From Phycisphaeraceae bacterium (GTDB taxonomy: Bacteria > Planctomycetota > Phycisphaerae > Phycisphaerales > UBA1924): 64,000 nt of DNA. Numbering within the stretch: the stretch's first letter is position 1; each line of letters opens with the position of its first letter. Below are positions 16,074 to 26,147 of this stretch, in pieces. The notes under the pieces were generated by a model that had not been told where the DNA came from, ran no database searches, and worked only from the letters and a program-made list of their open reading frames with translations. Position numbers and translations under genes: made by a program. The stretch covers positions 1 through 64,000 of the forward strand of contig JAJTGZ010000019.1 of assembly GCA_021299385.1 (NCBI GenBank), read 5' to 3'.

Positions 16074-18410
16074 TCACGTCAGCCTGAACAACCGCCGAAG
16101 CAACCACTCGCAACCCAGCAGCACCACCAGCACCACCACCCACACCCCCCGGTCCCACAACGTCTCCTCCTTGCCCACCGTTACCACCTTGATCTCACGC
16201 CTGGGCAGCGTCTGGCTCAACCTCCCAAGCCCCTCGGCCGTCAACACCTGCCCACCCGTCAACTCCGCCAACTTCCCCAACGCCGCTGCATCCCCCTCCG
16301 GCCGGCGCAGCTCATCACCCGCCAAAAACACCTCCGCCGACGCCCGCACGCCCTGCCCCTCCAAAACCGACCCGACCCCCTCACCCACATACGCGCCCGC
16401 CTGCACAGGCACCCACGTGCCCACATACACCTTCCGCCCACTACCACCATCGAGCCGCAACGGCACATCCATCGGCACCCCCGCCTCCTCACCCGCACCC
16501 GGCACGCGCCTCAGCCGCGCCGTCAACACCCCAGGCGCGCCCTCGGCCAGCACCTGATCGACCAACTCCACCGACACCCGCGCACCCTTGCCCACCTCCG
16601 CACGCCCCGGCGTGATCTGCATCACCGCCCCCTTGCCCGAACGACCCACCGACTCCCGCCCCAGCAGCCGAACCAGCTGCAAATAAAACCGCTCCACATA
16701 CCCCTCACCCTGCCCGTACCGATACCGCCACACCTCATCAGTACCGATATACACCACCCGCCCGGCACCGTACCGCATCGTTACCACCAACGGCGAAGGC
16801 GCACCCACACCCTCCACCGGGTGCGCCTCGGCCAAAACCTCCGCCGCAGGCTTGAGCCTCCCGGCATCCAACCGCTGCGCCCACCGCAGCCGCGACCAGC
16901 CCGAGCCAGGATCACCGATCTGCGCAGGCCAAAAACCACCCCCCTCCTGCCGATCACCCAGACGCAGCACACCCAACTTCTCCGCCAACGCCGTCGGACG
17001 CATCACCACGTCCTGCTCCCACACCGCCGGACGCTCACTGCTGACAACCATCGGCAGCAAATCCGCCATCGGCGTCCCCGCCCACCCCTGCGGCACCGCC
17101 GACTCCCCCGCGATCCAGATCAATCCCGCACCACCCACCGCCACACGCGCACGCACCTGCAACATCTGCTCGGGCGTCAACACCCCGGGCTGCACGTCCC
17201 CCAACATCATCACATCAAACCTCTCCCACTCCTGCGCCGTCGTCGGCAACGCAAAGACCTCCTCGGTCCCCTCGCTGATATACCGCCGGCCAGGCGACAA
17301 AAGCGTCGCCACGAAACTCAACGACTTCTCCCGCGCCAAAACGTTCTTGACAAACCGATACTCCCACCTCGGATACCCATCAATAAACGCCAGCCGCAAC
17401 GGCCGATCAACCAGCCCCAGCGTTACCGCACGCTCGTTGTTCCCCTCCACCAGCTCCCCCACCACCGTCGGCACACGCACCACCCACCGCCGCTCCTTCT
17501 CACCCGAACCACCCTCGGGCGTCCCCGTCAGCGTAACTGCCGCGGTCGATTCCTCCACGCCCCCCTGCCCCTCGGGCATCCCCACCACCTGCTCATCAAG
17601 CACACGCCCACTGGCCTCATCGACCAGCTGCACACGCACCGGCCCGGGCAACCTCCCCGTCCGCTGCACCTTCACCTGCACAGGCACCGCGTCGCCCGCG
17701 AACGCGCTCGCCGGCGCATCGACACCCAGCACCGACAAGTCCCCCGTCCCCTCACCCTCCCCGATCGGCACCACATACACCCCGATCCGCTCGGCGGCCA
17801 ACCGCCGAACCAACTCCCCGGGCACTGGCACCGTCGAGCGACCATCACTGATCAAGACCACACCCGAGATCGGCCTCCCGCTCGCACGCGCAAGCGCCCC
17901 CTCGATCGCGCCCCCAATATCCGTCCCACGCCCCACAGGCTTGCCCAACACCGGCAGCGCACCGTCATCAACACCAAGGTCATACGCACCAACATCAAAC
18001 CCCACCCAGCCCAACCGCCGCTCCCGCGCGATCTGCTCCCACGCGCCCCTGGACCCCTCCAGCAACCCACGCACCTGCTCCTCCCGCGTGCCGATCCCCA
18101 TCGACCCCGAGCGGTCCACCACCCCGAGCACCCAGTCCTTCTCCACCCGCTCAGAGACCTGCACCAACCTCGGCCCCGTCAGCAGCAACACCACCAACAC
18201 CACCGCGCTCCCCCGCAACACCCCGCACACCACCCGCACCCACACCGGCACACCCACACGCCAATACCCCACCAGCCCCAACCCCAACGCCCCCAACACA
18301 ACAATCGCCCAAACCGTTGGCGATAACTCATACGCAAACTGCAACCGCACCCCAGCACCCCCAGCCTCCAGACCAGGAACACCCGCCAGCCATGTCAAAA
18401 ACCGGCTCAT
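16074..18410 (-). CDS. VWA-domain membrane protein (BatA/YfbK-neighbourhood type)
   Basis: 778 residues, ATG start at 18410. Two N-terminal membrane helices (about 32-52 and 58-80) lead into a von Willebrand A domain whose metal site reads GVVDRSGSMG, a good DxSxS MIDAS; a later GTDIGGAI and ISDGRS supply the other ligands. Next comes a long beta-rich region, then a glutamine amidotransferase-like segment (FDVMMLGDVQPGVLTPEQM), and a final membrane helix (WVVVLVVLLGCEWLLRRLF). Proteins of this type sit in MoxR/Bat operons, but no MoxR ATPase or DUF58 gene is present here. The R1 repeat at 18412-18446 abuts the start codon. Confidence 0.85.
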   Translation of the reverse strand: MSRFLTWLAGVPGLEAGGAGVRLQFAYELSPTVWAIVVLGALGLGLVGYWRVGVPVWVRVVCGVLRGSAVVLVVLLLTGPRLVQVSERVEKDWVLGVVDRSGSMGIGTREEQVRGLLEGSRGAWEQIARERRLGWVGFDVGAYDLGVDDGALPVLGKPVGRGTDIGGAIEGALARASGRPISGVVLISDGRSTVPVPGELVRRLAAERIGVYVVPIGEGEGTGDLSVLGVDAPASAFAGDAVPVQVKVQRTGRLPGPVRVQLVDEASGRVLDEQVVGMPEGQGGVEESTAAVTLTGTPEGGSGEKERRWVVRVPTVVGELVEGNNERAVTLGLVDRPLRLAFIDGYPRWEYRFVKNVLAREKSLSFVATLLSPGRRYISEGTEEVFALPTTAQEWERFDVMMLGDVQPGVLTPEQMLQVRARVAVGGAGLIWIAGESAVPQGWAGTPMADLLPMVVSSERPAVWEQDVVMRPTALAEKLGVLRLGDRQEGGGFWPAQIGDPGSGWSRLRWAQRLDAGRLKPAAEVLAEAHPVEGVGAPSPLVVTMRYGAGRVVYIGTDEVWRYRYGQGEGYVERFYLQLVRLLGRESVGRSGKGAVMQITPGRAEVGKGARVSVELVDQVLAEGAPGVLTARLRRVPGAGEEAGVPMDVPLRLDGGSGRKVYVGTWVPVQAGAYVGEGVGSVLEGQGVRASAEVFLAGDELRRPEGDAAALGKLAELTGGQVLTAEGLGRLSQTLPRREIKVVTVGKEETLWDRGVWVVVLVVLLGCEWLLRRLFRLT

Positions 18411-18411
18411 A

Positions 18412-18446
18412 GAACCCCTCCCCTGAGGGGAGGGGCAGGGGTGGGG
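18412..18446 (+). repeat. R1 repeat, copy 2
   Basis: Near-identical to the copy at 11495, with loop CTG. It lies one base outside the start codon of the minus-strand VWA gene, so on that gene's transcript it would be a C-then-G hairpin directly covering the ribosome-binding region. Confidence 0.9.
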
Positions 18447-18449
18447 TTT

Positions 18450-18536
18450 TCGAAATGGTCAAATTGCCAAATGGTCAAATGACCAAATAATGCACTCCGC
18501 ACATTTGACCATTTGACCATTTGACGATTTGACAAT
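18450..18536. repeat. Inverted CAAATGGTCAAAT / ATTTGACCATTTG words
   Basis: The left half holds three to four copies of GGTCAAATGNCCAAAT and the right half their complement, CATTTGACCATTTGAC. A long AT-rich hairpin can form between two genes of the same run. Similar inverted pairs are at 28977-29043 and 39533-39619. Confidence 0.7.
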
Positions 18537-20735
18537 TTACCCATTGCCCACCCCCCGCACCGCACGCGCAGTCATCCACCCCAGCAGCACCTCCAAAACC
18601 AGCACCCCCAGCACCACCCACAACCACCCCGCGCCCGCCCCGATTGCCACCCCTTCAACATCGCCCTGCCCACCGACCTCGCCACCACCCCACCCAATCG
18701 CACCCCCCACCGGCAGCGCACGCGAGAACGCCCCCTCCACAGCCCCGCGCGTCAGCAGCGACGTATCACCACCCCCGGCCGCATTGATCGCCAGCACCCC
18801 GCGCTCGGCACCCGCGCCATCAAGCACTCGCCACACACCCGATTCCCGCACCACCCCAGTGCCTTGCCCAACCACCGAACGCACACCCGCCCCCTCCCCA
18901 GACCCCTCCTTACCAAGCACACCGACCAACTGCCGCAACTCCGAACTCCCACCCGGCAAACTCAACGCCACACCCGCACGCCCCAACAGCCCGGGCCTGC
19001 TCACACCCACTCCCTGCCTGACCAACTCCTGAACCATCGGCAACATCAATGGCTTGGCCACCAGGTCGCTCCACCCAGTATCCGGCGGGATGCTCATATA
19101 CACCAACAACCCCCCACCACCACGACCACGCAACGCCGTTACCACCGCACCACCATCCACCGTCGCCAACAACACCCGCGCCCCGTGCGATGCCTCCCCA
19201 TTCGGCGGCGGGGACAAATCAGGCGCCAACATCGCAAACACACCCACAGGCCGCGCAAGCTCCTCCATCTCACCACGAATACCACTCAACAAATCCCCAG
19301 GCGGCATCACCCCCGACGCCGGCCCAAGCCCCGCGCCGATACGCCCGGGCCCACCCGCCGCGTACTCCTGCGCCGACCTCGGCAACGCCCAGTTCAACCC
19401 CAACGCCGCGTTCATCACATCAGCCCACATGTGGCTGCTCACACCCGCCGGGGGCGAGACCATCAACAACCCACCACCCATGTTCCACTTGGCAATCCTC
19501 CCCCAACCCCCGGCATCAACCGCATCCGGCGAAAGCACCCACAACGCATCCAGCCCCGCCAACCTCGCCACATCCACACCCGAAGGCTCGATCATCACCA
19601 CCTCCATCGGCGAGCCTTCACTAGGCCGAAGCGCCAGCTCCGCCCACTGCCCCGCACGCAGCCGCGCGCCCGACGACGTCGCCGACGGCCCCTGGATCAA
19701 ACCCACCCGCAACCCATCGCGCTGCAACAACGGCAGCGCAAACCGGTTGTCCTCCCCGATCGCATCGGCATCAATCTCCGCAACCAGCACCCCCGACAAC
19801 GCACCACCCGCCCCCGCGCCAGCCGACGGGATGCTCACACCCACCGTCGCGCTCCCGCGCCGTTCGCCACGCCCCCACCGCACGCTCCCGCTGCCGATGA
19901 CGCTCCCGTCCCCCGCCAGGCGCACACGCACGGGCACCTCCGCCTCGCCGCCACCATCATCGCGCCCAAGATCAACCGTCACCGTCTGCCCCGCATCGCC
20001 CTGCCCGGCCAGCAGCACCGGCCTGGCCGCACGCACTGCCTCGATCCACGTGTTCGCCGCCCGCGCCTCACTCGGCGGCGTCGCCTCCACCACCGTCCCC
20101 GCCGGCAATGCCGACAACGCCCCAACCTCCACCAGCGAACCCGCACGCCACGCACTCGCCAGCAGCACACTCCCCCGCACCCCAGGCTCCCCGGCCAGTT
20201 CAGTGTTCACAACCCCCAGCGCCCCCGCCCAGTCCGCCGACGCGTCCGTCGCCTGCACACGCGACAACGCCGAGCGCACACCCGCCAAATCCGCGCTCGC
20301 CGGCGCCACCAATGCCCGCGCCGGCCGAGATGCCAGCACCACACCCACGCGGTCGCCAGGGGCCATCGCATCGACCGCCCGCTGCGCACCCTGGATCAAC
20401 CCGGCCAGTTCCGCCGAGCCACTGACCATCGCACGCGAGGTGATCGAGTCATCGAGCACAATCCACAGCACACGCGCCCCACCCGCCGCGCCGCCACCAC
20501 CGCCCCGCCCAACCACCGGCCGCGCCAGCACCACCCCGGCTAGCACCAATATCAACACCCGCGCCGCCAGCAGCAACCACCGCTCCACACTCCGCCGGCG
20601 CGTCCGCCGATACGCCTGCAACACAAACCGCATCGCCCCCCACGCCATCGGCGGCTTGCGTCGCCGCAAAAGCAAATGAATCAACACCGGCACCCCCGCG
20701 GCCAGCAGACCCAAACCCAAAATAGAAGGGTGCAA
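18537..20735 (-). CDS. BatA-domain / VWA-like membrane protein
   Basis: 732 residues from a TTG start at 20735. The N-terminus is a classic BatA (aerotolerance regulator) domain: LIHLLLRRRKPPMAWGAMRFV, then RWLLLAARVLILVLAGVVLARP. A VWA-like domain follows, with a weakened metal site (IVLDDSITS in place of DxSxS), then GDRVGVVLASRPA. The middle carries a long extracytoplasmic region, and the end has a membrane helix (GWLWVVLGVLVLEVLLGWMTARA). The imperfect MIDAS suggests a structural rather than metal-dependent adhesive role. It shares this architecture with 26874-28976. Confidence 0.87.
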   Translation of the reverse strand: MHPSILGLGLLAAGVPVLIHLLLRRRKPPMAWGAMRFVLQAYRRTRRRSVERWLLLAARVLILVLAGVVLARPVVGRGGGGGAAGGARVLWIVLDDSITSRAMVSGSAELAGLIQGAQRAVDAMAPGDRVGVVLASRPARALVAPASADLAGVRSALSRVQATDASADWAGALGVVNTELAGEPGVRGSVLLASAWRAGSLVEVGALSALPAGTVVEATPPSEARAANTWIEAVRAARPVLLAGQGDAGQTVTVDLGRDDGGGEAEVPVRVRLAGDGSVIGSGSVRWGRGERRGSATVGVSIPSAGAGAGGALSGVLVAEIDADAIGEDNRFALPLLQRDGLRVGLIQGPSATSSGARLRAGQWAELALRPSEGSPMEVVMIEPSGVDVARLAGLDALWVLSPDAVDAGGWGRIAKWNMGGGLLMVSPPAGVSSHMWADVMNAALGLNWALPRSAQEYAAGGPGRIGAGLGPASGVMPPGDLLSGIRGEMEELARPVGVFAMLAPDLSPPPNGEASHGARVLLATVDGGAVVTALRGRGGGGLLVYMSIPPDTGWSDLVAKPLMLPMVQELVRQGVGVSRPGLLGRAGVALSLPGGSSELRQLVGVLGKEGSGEGAGVRSVVGQGTGVVRESGVWRVLDGAGAERGVLAINAAGGGDTSLLTRGAVEGAFSRALPVGGAIGWGGGEVGGQGDVEGVAIGAGAGWLWVVLGVLVLEVLLGWMTARAVRGVGNG

Positions 20736-20768
20736 GAACAGGGCACAATCCTACGGACACCCAAGCCC

Positions 20769-20824
20769 CCCGGCCCGGAGGTCCGGGCTACCCAAGTCTG
20801 GGTACCCCGGACCTCCGGGCCGGG
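20769..20824. repeat. Perfect 19-bp inverted repeat forming a long hairpin
   Basis: Arms CCCGGCCCGGAGGTCCGGG (20769-20787) and its exact complement (20806-20824) surround a second small palindrome, CCCA-AGTC-TGGG. It lies about 10 bp past the stop of the Minf_1886 gene and 34 bp before the BatA/VWA start. No T run follows, so it could be a processing, stability or attenuation hairpin. Confidence 0.85.
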
Positions 20825-20833
20825 CGCCTTACC

Positions 20834-21250
20834 TCAACCCACCCCCACCTCCACCGACCCAAACGCCTCGGCAAACTCATACACCGCGAAAAAATCCTCC
20901 AGCCGATCCTGGCTGCTCGCCCGCAACTCACCCCGGTCTATCAGCGCATAAACCAGCACACCAAAGTCCTGCGTGCTCCGCACACCCCAATACTCCAGCA
21001 CCGTCCGGGCCAAAAGCCCGTACCGCTCGATCGCCAGGTCGCGCAGGCCCATGCACAACTGCTGCCCCGTAATATGCTGTGGCTGCCGATCAACACCCCC
21101 ACGCGCACCCTGCACCGCCACCACCTCGGTGCCGTGAATCACCCCGGCTGTGTGCGCCAAACCGTGCTGGACAAACACAAACGCCGCCGGCGCAAACGCC
21201 CGGCTGCGCCGCCTCACCGATGCCCAATCTGGTGCCGTGTTCTGCGTCAT
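20834..21250 (-). CDS. Minf_1886 family protein
   Basis: 138 residues. A small soluble protein of unknown function that matches the Minf_1886 family, which is common in Planctomycetota and Verrucomicrobiota. Characteristic segments are HITGQQLCMGLRDLAIERYG, LLARTVLEYWGVRSTQDFG, VLVYALIDRGEL and the acidic C-terminus DRLEDFFAVYEFAEAF. Lies 43 bp after ccsA on the same strand and may be part of the same transcript. Confidence 0.82.
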   Translation of the reverse strand: MTQNTAPDWASVRRRSRAFAPAAFVFVQHGLAHTAGVIHGTEVVAVQGARGGVDRQPQHITGQQLCMGLRDLAIERYGLLARTVLEYWGVRSTQDFGVLVYALIDRGELRASSQDRLEDFFAVYEFAEAFGSVEVGVG

Positions 21251-21293
21251 AACAACGCACTATACGTCCCCCACACCACCATCGTTCCCCCCA

Positions 21294-23108
21294 CTACGCA
21301 TACGCGTGCAACCCCGGCAACAGCAAGTTCACCCCAAAGTAGCACCACAACATCACCACAAACCCCAGCAAACTCAGCCACGCCGTCGTTAACCCCGGGT
21401 TCTTCACGCCCGCCTTGCGCACATGAATCACGATCAGATAGATGATCCACGTAACCAGCGCCCACAACTCCTTGGGGTCAAAGGCCCACCACCTCCCCCA
21501 GCTGTGGTCGGCCCACCACGCACCGAGCAAGATGCCCACGCCCAGCGTCCAGAAGGCGAGTTGCAAAATCGTCATCTGCGCCCGGTCCAGGTCGCCCAGC
21601 ACGCGCGCGATCCCACCGACCGGCGGGGCATCGGGCCCGTGCTCCAAGCCCAGCGCAGCCGCCGAGACCGTCCCGCTGGATTGACCACCTCCCCCACCAC
21701 CACCCGCCCCCGCAACCGCCGGCTCGCCGGCCTTCCCGCGCACGCGCGCCGCGTAGTACGTGCCGAGGTAGAACAAACTCACGACCATCCCCAGCGTGAT
21801 CAGCCCGTAACTGAGCAGCACCGTGCTGACATGGTACTTGAGCAGGATGCTCGTGTTCAGGATCGCCGCCTCGCGGTTGACGTCCTTGCCCGGTATCCCC
21901 ATCTGCGTCGCCACCACCAGCACCAAGAACCCCGTCCCCGCCGCCGCCGCGGCAAAGATCATCTGCCGCTTGCCGAGCAGCAACACCAGCCCGATGACCG
22001 CCGCGAAAAGGCTCACGCCCGTCATGCTCTCAAACTGGTTCTGTATCGCGTACCGCTCGGCGATATAACTCCGCAGCCCAAAGCCCACCGCGTGCAGCAC
22101 CACCGCCAGCACCAGCACCCCCACACCCGCAAACCGCAACCACGCCCGCCCGGTCCCAAACGCCAACAGCAGCGTCAACGTCGCAACCGCATACGCCCAC
22201 ATCCCCCACTCAAAGAGGTTCGCATGGTTGTAGAACGCCTCCAGCGACCGCCGCGATGTCGGGTAGACCGCCGCGTTGACCTTCGGGAGCTCACTGGCCA
22301 AAACCGCGATCGCCGCGTTCACGCGCGCAACATCCCCCGCACGCCAACCCGCACCGAGTTCCTCCGCCGCCACGCGTATCGGTGAACCGGCAGGCAACGA
22401 CTCAAGCCCCTCCCACGGCTTATCCCTCTCACTGGCAGGCACCAGCGCCAGCCCACCGCCGCTGCGCACATACAGCGAGACCGCCTCATTTATATCATTC
22501 AACCCCCGGCCAACCTGCTGGTCCGTCGTACCACTGTTAAACAACGCCGGCCCGTGCTCGCCGATCATCCCCGGCGTCAACCTCCCCACCTTCTTCCACC
22601 GCTCCCGAGCCTCCACCGCCGCCGGGTCCTGCCCGGGGAACACACGCTCTAAAATCGCCTCACGCAGCGGCAGATAGTTCACACCGATCAACGGCTTGTC
22701 GTAGTAATACCTCGGATCAATCACCATATCCAAAAACGTAAACACCGGCTCATAGTGCACCTTCCGCAAACGCACCGCCGGGGGCGTCCCCTCGGGCACA
22801 AAGTCGATGTAGTCCCTACGCCCCAGGATCTCAAACATCGTCTCGTTGGCCAACGTGCCGAGGATCTTCACGCGCCCGTTGTGGTACAACGCCAAGTCCC
22901 GCAACCCCGCAAGGTTCACCCCCTGCGCCAACTCGATCTTGCTCTCGGTGCTCCCGGCCACCTCGGCAGGCTGCCCAAACGGGCTGCCAACCTGCACGCC
23001 GCTAGAGCTGTGGGCTTGCTCATACTGGTTCCCAGCCGGGGGCGTCTGCGCACCGGCGACGCCTGCAAACACAAGCACCACGGCCAACATCATGCTGCGC
23101 ACGCTCAT
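21294..23108 (-). CDS. ccsA: Cytochrome c biogenesis protein CcsA (system II), with a long N-terminal extracytoplasmic extension
   Basis: 604 residues. With ResB it exports and attaches haem to apocytochromes c. A signal peptide (VVLVFAGVAGAQTPP) and an approximately 280-residue extracytoplasmic region precede the CcsA helices. The haem-handling tryptophan-rich signature is near the C-terminus: ADHSWGRWWAFDPKELWAL. Conserved histidines occur in the flanking helices (e.g. LHAVGFGLRSYIAE, KYHVSTVLLSYG). Typical CcsA proteins lack the extension. Its start overlaps the stop of resB by 4 bp (23105-23108), the classical resB-ccsA order. Confidence 0.92.
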   Translation of the reverse strand: MSVRSMMLAVVLVFAGVAGAQTPPAGNQYEQAHSSSGVQVGSPFGQPAEVAGSTESKIELAQGVNLAGLRDLALYHNGRVKILGTLANETMFEILGRRDYIDFVPEGTPPAVRLRKVHYEPVFTFLDMVIDPRYYYDKPLIGVNYLPLREAILERVFPGQDPAAVEARERWKKVGRLTPGMIGEHGPALFNSGTTDQQVGRGLNDINEAVSLYVRSGGGLALVPASERDKPWEGLESLPAGSPIRVAAEELGAGWRAGDVARVNAAIAVLASELPKVNAAVYPTSRRSLEAFYNHANLFEWGMWAYAVATLTLLLAFGTGRAWLRFAGVGVLVLAVVLHAVGFGLRSYIAERYAIQNQFESMTGVSLFAAVIGLVLLLGKRQMIFAAAAAGTGFLVLVVATQMGIPGKDVNREAAILNTSILLKYHVSTVLLSYGLITLGMVVSLFYLGTYYAARVRGKAGEPAVAGAGGGGGGGQSSGTVSAAALGLEHGPDAPPVGGIARVLGDLDRAQMTILQLAFWTLGVGILLGAWWADHSWGRWWAFDPKELWALVTWIIYLIVIHVRKAGVKNPGLTTAWLSLLGFVVMLWCYFGVNLLLPGLHAYA

Positions 23109-25783
23109 CGCACCACCTCCGCCGGCGCACTGACCGGCTCCCCACCACTCACACCACCATCAACGACCCTCGAACCATTCTTGGTGCCACCCCCCTGGCC
23201 CCCTCTTTGCCCGGGCAACTTCCCACCCGCCGCCAGCTCCGCCATCAGCCGGGCCTTCTTCCGCCGCACCAACCACGGCTTGCCGTAGAACGCCCAGGGA
23301 ATCCCCAGGCTCATCAAAATCCCGCCCATCGCAATGACATAAATCCCCGGGTTGTTCCCAACACCCAAAATCGTAAACCGCGCGCTCGGCGTGCCCTGCC
23401 CCCCAGCCAATTGCTCCTTGCTCTGGTTCCAACCCGTCGGGTCCCACCCGTTCTGGCTGAACTTGTACTGCGCCGGGCCGAGCTTCGTTGCCAACCAACC
23501 CGCCACGTTCCGCCCCAAGCCGTTCTCATCCCGCCAGGTGAACGGGCTTTCCAAGAGCGGCTCGTTGAGGCTCGTCATCGCCTCCTCCTGCACGATCGTC
23601 CCACCCGGGCCAAACTTGTGCACGATCAGATCACTGCGAAAATCCCTCGGCTGCTCGCTGTGCGCGTACGGGATCATCTCAAAGTCCTTCAGCGCCAGCC
23701 CCATCCCGGGCAACGCACGCCACAGCCGGCCAAAGACAATCTCAAGCTCACGCCCATCCCCCAGCCGAACCACCGCCCCCTCAGGCCCACCACCACCCAG
23801 CCCCGAATATTGCTGGAACGGCACCCAGAGCGTCCGGCTCCACTCCTTGCTGCCAGGCTTGGCAGGCACGCGCACCTGCACCGCCAACTTCGCCTGCCGG
23901 TGTGTGCCGATGTTGTCCTTTTCCTGCTTACCCGCCGGCACAACCCTGGGCACACCAACGCGCTCGGCACTGGCCAACCTCCCCCCGATCCGCACCGCCG
24001 CCATCGGCCCAAGGTCGATCCGGTCCCCCTCGATCAACCTCTCCCGCGCCGCCGCGGGCCGGCCGGGCACGCGCACCAACCCGCGCACGATCGCGTTGCC
24101 CTTGTCATCGACTTCCCCCGTCTCATCCAGATAGACCTGCACACGCGAGCCATCGATGTACGTCAGCCGAATCGACCCCTCCGCCACCCGCCGCTTGGGC
24201 GGCAGCGCCTGCCCATCAGCACCCGCACCCTGCGCTACCAAATCCTGGTTCAACTCCGGCAGCCTCGAATAGACATACCGGCTAAAAACCTCGCCCCCCG
24301 GCGTGCGCACACGCACCACCGCCACGCTGCTCGTTGCCCCCCGATACCCCGGCGTGATGATCGGCAGCGGCGGCTCGGGCGACAACGCCTCGACCACCAG
24401 TGTGTACCCGCCGATCTCGATTGTCTGCCCCGGCGCGACGCCATACACACGCGAAAGCCCCGCCCCGGGCACCTCCACGATCAACCCGTGCTGCGCACCG
24501 GCCGGGAGCGGCGCGAGCAACTCCTCCCACCGCTCCTTCGGCAAGCGCTCAAAGCTCTCGATCGAGATCGCATCACCCAAACTCCCCACGCGCTGCGCCG
24601 GCAATCGCGACGCCAGGCCAAACGCCTCGATCCGCCGCAGCGACCCATCGCCGCCGACGCCGCTGAGCAGCTCGACAAAGCGCACCGGGTTGATAAACGA
24701 ACCATCCCCCCCGGGACGCCAGCTCTCGACGAGTTCCGCGTACGGCGCATACCCGACGACGCGCAGTTCGATATCCTCATCAACCAACCCCGGCAGACCA
24801 TCCCGCGCAGGCGAAGGGACCTCCAGCGACAATCGCCGGCCTTGGTCACCAAGTTGGTCGCCAAGGTCCACACCGCCGGGCGTAACTGCGCTCTCGACGG
24901 CACCGAGGTTGTACGCGTTGTACCTCGGCACGCCGCGCAGCAGCCGCTGCTCCCACTCCGCCCCGGGCAACTGCCCGCGGTCGATCTTCTGCTGGGCCGT
25001 GCGGATTTGCCGCACGCGCAGGACGGTTTTGGTGTTGTCATAAAACCCGTTCTCGACCGGGCCAACGCCCGGGCGCCCCGTCGCCGGGTCTATCACCCCG
25101 GCCAGCAAGAGCGTGTCCCCCTCCTGCTTGAACGATGCGTAATACACCGACCCGATCGCGATGGCGACGATCCCGGTGTGCACCGTCAGCACGCCGATGT
25201 TGACGAACGAAAACTCGATCCGGCGGACCGTCGTAACCACCATGTTGATGATGAACAGCACCAGCAGCAGCTCGACGGGCCACCAGGCGTAAAACTCCAG
25301 CTCGCTCATCTCCAGCACCGGCAGCCGGCGGAGCGTCTCGGCCTTGTACTGCTCGACAAACCCCGCGAAGAAACGCACCCCGCCACCCGTGATCGGGTCG
25401 TAGTGCAGCACAGGCCACAGGTACCAATACCACCCGACGCCCGCAACCACCAGCAGCGCGATCAACACCGGCAGCCCCACGGCAAAGCGCGTCGCAAACC
25501 CACCGCCGGCCGAGCGCACCGCACGCCAGAGCAACCACGTCGGCACCACCGCCACGACCAGCACCGCGAGCACAAGCGTCAAGGCATAGACCGCAACCGT
25601 CGGGATCAGCGCCAGCATCCCGATCGGGATGCTGGCCAAAATCCCATACACCGCCAGCAGCCCCAGCAGGACCACGGCCATCCAAACAGTGCTAAACGCG
25701 TGCAGCACGATTCGCACGGGCGTAAGCCAGCCGGTGAGGTGCTGACGGTCCCATTGCTTAGAGCGAATCCACTTTGCACTCAT
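23105..25783 (-). CDS. resB: Cytochrome c biogenesis protein ResB
   Basis: 892 residues, longer than the usual 450-600. N-terminal helices (VRIVLHAFSTVWMAVVLLGLLAVYGILASIPIGM and two more up to about 150) precede the ResB core with the segment RIEFSFVNIGVLTVHTGIVAIAIGSVYY, whose histidine is typical of the family. A very large extracytoplasmic domain (about 240-810) follows. The last membrane helix is GIYVIAMGGILMSLGIPWAFYGKPWLVRRKK, also a ResB hallmark. First gene of the minus-strand run; its promoter should lie in 25784-26147. Confidence 0.9.
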   Translation of the reverse strand: MSAKWIRSKQWDRQHLTGWLTPVRIVLHAFSTVWMAVVLLGLLAVYGILASIPIGMLALIPTVAVYALTLVLAVLVVAVVPTWLLWRAVRSAGGGFATRFAVGLPVLIALLVVAGVGWYWYLWPVLHYDPITGGGVRFFAGFVEQYKAETLRRLPVLEMSELEFYAWWPVELLLVLFIINMVVTTVRRIEFSFVNIGVLTVHTGIVAIAIGSVYYASFKQEGDTLLLAGVIDPATGRPGVGPVENGFYDNTKTVLRVRQIRTAQQKIDRGQLPGAEWEQRLLRGVPRYNAYNLGAVESAVTPGGVDLGDQLGDQGRRLSLEVPSPARDGLPGLVDEDIELRVVGYAPYAELVESWRPGGDGSFINPVRFVELLSGVGGDGSLRRIEAFGLASRLPAQRVGSLGDAISIESFERLPKERWEELLAPLPAGAQHGLIVEVPGAGLSRVYGVAPGQTIEIGGYTLVVEALSPEPPLPIITPGYRGATSSVAVVRVRTPGGEVFSRYVYSRLPELNQDLVAQGAGADGQALPPKRRVAEGSIRLTYIDGSRVQVYLDETGEVDDKGNAIVRGLVRVPGRPAAARERLIEGDRIDLGPMAAVRIGGRLASAERVGVPRVVPAGKQEKDNIGTHRQAKLAVQVRVPAKPGSKEWSRTLWVPFQQYSGLGGGGPEGAVVRLGDGRELEIVFGRLWRALPGMGLALKDFEMIPYAHSEQPRDFRSDLIVHKFGPGGTIVQEEAMTSLNEPLLESPFTWRDENGLGRNVAGWLATKLGPAQYKFSQNGWDPTGWNQSKEQLAGGQGTPSARFTILGVGNNPGIYVIAMGGILMSLGIPWAFYGKPWLVRRKKARLMAELAAGGKLPGQRGGQGGGTKNGSRVVDGGVSGGEPVSAPAEVVR

Positions 25784-26147
25784 GCTCGGCCTTCGTCAAC
25801 ACACCCCGTCGCCTCTGCCCTGCTGATCGCGCACCGCAAGCACCCCCGCCCGCAGGCCGATTGGCAACTATACGGCCATCGTGCGCCCAATGTTCTGCCA
25901 CATCGCCGCCGCAATGCGCGCAAAAACGTCGATGCGCCACGATGCTCTATAAACCACGCCGAGGGAAGTTTGGACCCGTTGGTCCACCCCGGATACCCCG
26001 TCTGTAAACGCACGCAAACCCCCGCCGGGGGCATCGTGGCGGGTGTGGCCCGGCAGGAGGTCATGGATCTCCACACTCTTGCGCGCCGGGGGCTGGGGCA
26101 CCACTCTGCCACTCCGCCACTCTGCCACTCCGCATCTATCCTCTAGC
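25784..26147. other. Divergent intergenic region between resB and rlmE
   Basis: 364 bp without a recognisable gene. It holds the upstream regions of both genes. The only distinct structure is at 26098-26136, just before the rlmE start: tandem CCACTCTGCCACTCCG words of the same family as 11575-11640 and 47597-47703. I could not assign promoters or an RNA gene. Confidence 0.6.
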
